DNA of 64,000 nt. Origin: an uncultured Saprospiraceae bacterium (GTDB lineage Bacteria > Bacteroidota > Bacteroidia > Chitinophagales > Saprospiraceae). The stretch lies in NCBI GenBank assembly GCA_937995755.1, contig CALKJD010000018.1:1-64000 (forward strand), read 5' to 3'. The notes beneath the pieces were generated by a model. That model did no database searches. It was given only the letters and a program-made list of their open reading frames with translations, and had not been told where the DNA came from. Made by a program: the position numbers and the translations under genes. How positions within the stretch are numbered: the stretch's first letter is position 1; each line of letters opens with the position of its first letter. This document shows, one piece after another, positions 63,101 to 64,000 of this stretch.

Positions 63101-64000
63101 TAATTGGGATTGCATTTGCACAAGCATCTTCATCTGGAACCCCAGAGTTATCTTCTGTTACTGTGATTGTAAATTCTCCTTCATTTCCTTCTGGAGATCC
63201 TACTGCGATGATTAGTACTGTTCCTGGAGCTACACATTCGTAATCTAGGTTTGTATTGATCGCTGCACAAGGATCGTCTCCGTCTACTTCTACATTATTA
63301 GGATATACAGTACCTACACAGTCTGTGTATAACTCTACTGCTACATTAGTAGCTGGTACAGTACCTGATCCTGCGATAAATATAGTAAGGTCAGTACTCT
63401 TAGTCGATGCTACTGTATACTCGTAGTATACTACATGTGAATCCGTAGTACCTAAAGAACAGAAATCATTGGCTGGTGGTGTAGCACAAGCGGTAGTTCC
63501 TATTACTCCTCCTGCTCCTGTAGCTGAGATATCTTCTGCTCCTGGATTACAAATATCATTTGCTGGAGGTACTACTGATAATATATCAAATGTGAAAGCA
63601 CCTTCATCAGCAGTCGCTGATCCGATACCTACAAGTATTACATCACCTGCATTATATGTCACGCCTGAGTTACCTTCATCTGTAAAACATCCTGCTGTAC
63701 CGTCGAAAGTAAGAGTCCCACAAGCCCCAGTGAAGTATGTAGCATAAAATCCAGCCGTTAAGTCTGTAATCTCTAGTCCTACTGCATCTGCTGGTAATGT
63801 AACGGAATACCATACTACTGGATCCATGTCATAAGCACAACCATCTGCAGTAAATCCTTCTGGGCACGCAAATTCGTTAGTACCTGAAACCGTCAGTATC
63901 TCACAAGGAGTAGCTGACAAGTCAATAGGATCAGCATCCGCACATTCGTCGTTATCTGGACCTTCATTTTGTTCTGTTACTGTTATTGTAAATTCTCCTT
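54192..64000 (-). CDS. Giant secreted multidomain protein C (5' end outside window): repeated VWYS modules, Ig-like and CxCP modules, T9SS type B CTD
   Basis: At least 3268 residues. The frame stays open to the right edge, so the true start and signal peptide are missing. The first about 1250 visible residues hold about nine PPC-like modules of 110-140 residues, each starting NDxC/DPC and carrying a VWYSVTLP / AVWYSFTPA-type strand. A unique Cys-rich domain follows (EVEVCLEFNYNTAGTGNDW, TDEDGDGVPDEDC), then Ig/PKD-type domains. Four ~155-residue modules begin CTCPSV, CNCPQV, CDCPNI and CLCPLA. Then come an Ig-like repeat and a SprB repeat (QISCNGAEDGMITIINPMGG). The CTD reads PNAFSPNNDGSNEVFYV, MRVYDRWGELVF, GWNGTFKGEPLNPGVFVYVVE, GGDVTIVK. 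T9SS-exported; likely a very long surface protein. Confidence 0.92.
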   Translation of the reverse strand, partial: GEFTITVTEQNEGPDNDECADADPIDLSATPCEILTVSGTNEFACPEGFTADGCAYDMDPVVWYSVTLPADAVGLEITDLTAGFYATYFTGACGTLTFDGTAGCFTDEGNSGVTYNAGDVILVGIGSATADEGAFTFDILSVVPPANDICNPGAEDISATGAGGVIGTTACATPPANDFCSLGTTDSHVVYYEYTVASTKSTDLTIFIAGSGTVPATNVAVELYTDCVGTVYPNNVEVDGDDPCAAINTNLDYECVAPGTVLIIAVGSPEGNEGEFTITVTEDNSGVPDEDACANAIPINFTDCEFETINTPNVGACPETPQLDGVSACELDEDAVIWFEAPMPMGGIGFEFLDLTAGEYVAIFSGDCDNLVLEQDCVTADGQIVGLAENTTYYFAVAIAGQAEGLINFQVKTLTPADNDDPCMAEPLTSGTSVMGNNFCATEDFQDPNCAAAQGESSVWYSYTLGAGETGVEISFPSITAAGPINAWVVTLDPACTTPMQATPTSTTCDAGSLTEPLTLNCLAPGTELSIMVSSEADLAGEFEILLEVIVIDPTCIDNDECDVLGGGADQGEIVTDDDCTPVTDCNANACAEFIGDCGVEINNVVWYSVTNDGDGEFISASITNADFDTPVVAIFEGSCAALTQIGNCIVGGGNVANSGPLMIPAPAAGQQYWIAVGTQGAVGGSFDYCFEINSGCVNDDPCDAVELFDGMVVDNPASTVSCTPETANPDCSSGEVSSVWYSFVVPPGSGRFRVILSNVTIVGNVGMAIGPYSDAACAGLPAAVETSCEAGDQFLDLDCAPEGSEWFIQVTSGEDMDQGDFEIQIVAAPPTVDNDICSGMGPAHMIDITSDEYCQFIPVDVSTENACPEAIADAAGCDFTEGPAVWYEVTIPNEPGATLLDITTDLISGFAGNLQLAVVQVDCDDIFAGVAIDCQSVGNGEINLEDVPVTPGETYQIIIGSDLAGDEGEITMNIKVDVPPINDSPFADADNTGPWDLASGHTGTTCCAIGNTDDPAADWANLECGGASNENAVWYSFTPAGGADGFFVNVDPAGMAISGNMTVEVYSSTVAGGVGNPGNLTLIEASCTDLTVEIAVALCDPTLVYYVKVASTDGECGEFSISATEKDSDCTADECVDAEVLTTETPASCEDGETILSIEGCLDFACPEDVNIACMGDMGPTVWYQIDIDSPDATVLLTEVTADGFDVTWSIWQSTTGSCDDMINVSDPEPAPTPAIPCGVPGLDDVYLTIPIVQDPPGTPATYWVAITGLGEIEDPNFTLNYAGSLGCIACSGENAIDCGNGEWEAKIDGEVVEVEDFENFCPGQEVEVCLEFNYNTAGTGNDWLHGIIPTFGSGWDLENIDFEAIDLGAGWAWVDYEGPCATSTSIYTLPNLCTYTNDDGLLQLCNTVCNTSCPCTGPLTPNSPLPSGWFNNTAGGSTTCVGGSCVPLENFGVAGGVNVDVDVCFDLVVKAFTDEDGDGVPDEDCELNKDLQISIQTTSDAVSGCWEDNPCIIDPSITGPAWEINCDTPPEVLGLDTEICNTDMLAINVSSEDGSAVDIIVEVIDNPGVDGETDFMFTGGNGVIDNTLTNTSGVVETVFYEVYSVDPTKPCPGVTNTIEVIVYPQIEVTFNNPLVICDGDVIEVIATPTGGTGMGYQYQWGAPMFEQTPNIFVSPVTTTTYVVTVTDDLGCTGSSEVQVFWNPPVEFDLLPSADAVCQNDIEEELLSIEVEFTSGTGPFTINWDVDPGFNNLDYYLGNNANNNGVLTVYEETSTPGTYTVFVDVTDANGCENSEQIEITVGGKPFILVQDFEIPCGGVGGTVTIDAAGFFTSGPPVSMMELHTCDGIVIFDNNGSTASWTIDPNVYNCVVVVAIDQDGCEARTEDIELDLNAGAEPTLTGGSHCVGETSTVSVDDPALYSDFQWNVMPDPGSVATITADRDTNFIYVVTVTDAVTGCTGVESIEVEVDPNPTVSVAGILSYCAGSSTTLTASGGDSYSWMSGMTEISTTAEVVINTPGDYTVIVTNTAGCTSSSTVTVVEDLNLSVSLNTLSLCDGDTGTLSAGDSPGITYQWEDDAGTDLGTTFSIEVGGGTYCVTVTDTAAGCTGSTCTTITPSISPTVEVTELTDICRADVGLAPGVLLNFNDQVVGGVSGTWIDLDNPGVDLADLNAVDFTDVNLGEYRFEYRTNTAMDPCTNARDTMTVMVINCTCPSVAVLTDTLCNTQGVMFDLDELKNTNEDVTWTSTGANVVPVAGTMVDLSGLAAGAYEFTMTLVSPVGGTCAESNTAQFVIVEEAIAMAVDNTVCNANTGNGPTTIDLNTTLSTNTTAGGSWTDVNGDPVPDIFDGNLVAPGTEFVFTYTVPGTTPCGPVSTDVTIEVIDCNCPQVSITDPDAICNDSGIIDLDDYITTDEAGTWVYVIGGTTGPVVLEAGNVFNSNDGTTQLTSGLYTFNYVFDTDPGGDCPSEFPINIIVSNQPEVSSITASPCNVMSDVGSTVVDLTQLISGDVGNGVWSIEPGSEAIEDTNPDLINNVTSVNFDGLPINSVWEFTFTTAATAPCMPASTTVVVTVANCDCPNINVMEPAPVCNSETIPLDLTTLQDPMIGTGAWTVIDPLGANVILNGTELDLDLPAGDYMLTYTLDPVPATNCQPDSTVILSVSAQNFAVLGMDTDVCVSTGTENGANFLDFNTLVIDGEPNGVWTDTDGAGVDLTDYSNVSFVGVPGDMAFTFTYTIMSDAPCIPQSYTIEINTDPCLCPLAAPLDPSIECSDEGVVDLTQYNNATFPGTWSSTELTVTANSVDLTDVDAGVYVLMYTMDNPEEDCQDTWETSIEVSNPAFAGMPRDTVFCEDETEIVNLEELLMGEDAGGTWMETSSSTGGAFDPTGTFDIAGQAAGTYSFTYSIVGDAPCMDVSEMVEVVIEAVPNADAGMAPVLDCETTSGTIGGASSTGPNFTYLWTEAGGAEIADPTLAQITVTNAGVYTLVVTNTETMCTNTDNVTVTVSAEVPTFELDVQQISCNGAEDGMITIINPMGGNGDYTYSLNGGPFETTTSFTGLAQGTYTIVIEDSSGSGCDSEQSVTIVNPDLLVLDLGDPIQTNIGNEVSFSIDEFLGDFVIDNIEWTVDGEVICSDADCSAITIIADQNANVNVEVTYNGGCIATEFTQILVSQIVDVVLPNAFSPNNDGSNEVFYVNSDNVETVLSMRVYDRWGELVFLSENQPASDPTYGWNGTFKGEPLNPGVFVYVVEVLFVNGTTETIGGDVTIVK

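Noticed and set aside
1-64000. Defence island, secondary-metabolite cluster, prophage or transposon
   Set aside because: No transposase, integrase, phage, restriction, CRISPR or PKS/NRPS signatures were found in any reading frame, and no att-like direct repeats at tRNA genes; no tRNA was seen.

Overview
The window is a low-GC chromosomal segment from a Bacteroidota bacterium. The evidence is a type IX secretion gene (porT) directly behind ubiE, one type A and three type B secretion C-terminal domains, promoters of the TTG / TAnnTTTG kind, the long Bacteroidetes form of NusB, and the DUF1599 / BT_3928-family pair. The very large modular type B proteins and the CRTAC1/ASPIC lipoprotein suggest a Saprospiria-like lineage; that placement is inference.

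Positions 1-40 kb are mostly housekeeping with short operons. From the left: a truncated OmpA-type protein with a His-rich tail; a DinB-type protein behind an unknown gene; ubiE-porT; a tandem palindromic repeat array (4472-4770); a TPR membrane protein; ribH; an MBL hydrolase; trxA; two SIMPL proteins; threonine aldolase; and a compact six-gene minus-strand run (11655-17059) holding an APP1-type phosphatase, xseB, an SGNH/MBOAT acyl-transfer pair, a small secreted protein and a PAP2/vanadium-haloperoxidase-like lipoprotein. Next come a 1200-residue FG-GAP/ASPIC lipoprotein, a phosphodiesterase, a TM2 protein, an apparently frameshifted gene with a slippery A8 run, a MORN-repeat lipoprotein, a cytochrome c maturation operon (ccmE, ccmF/ccsA, a DUF2520 protein, a small unknown), a divergent nucleoside salvage pair (uridine kinase / CNT transporter), NUDIX plus a T9SS type A protein, rocD, a small OmpA-like protein, nusB, BT_3928-family DoxX, DUF1599, and an EamA-yigZ-coaE operon.

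Positions 40-64 kb are almost entirely three giant secreted proteins on the minus strand (2704, 1800 and at least 3268 residues). Each ends in a gliding-motility-type (type B) T9SS sorting domain, and each carries a different set of repeated modules: SdrD_B plus four PKD/FN3 super-repeats; a P-domain-like head plus about 15 Ig-like repeats; or about nine 'VWYS' modules plus CxCP modules. The third runs off the right edge. They probably form surface fibres or adhesins exported through the machinery to which PorT belongs.

No CRISPR array, transposase, tRNA, rRNA or recognisable defence system was seen. The most unusual signals are the giant-protein cluster and its super-repeats, the 48-bp palindromic array, the possible -1 frameshift site near 22.4 kb, and the Cys-type haem ligand of CcmE.
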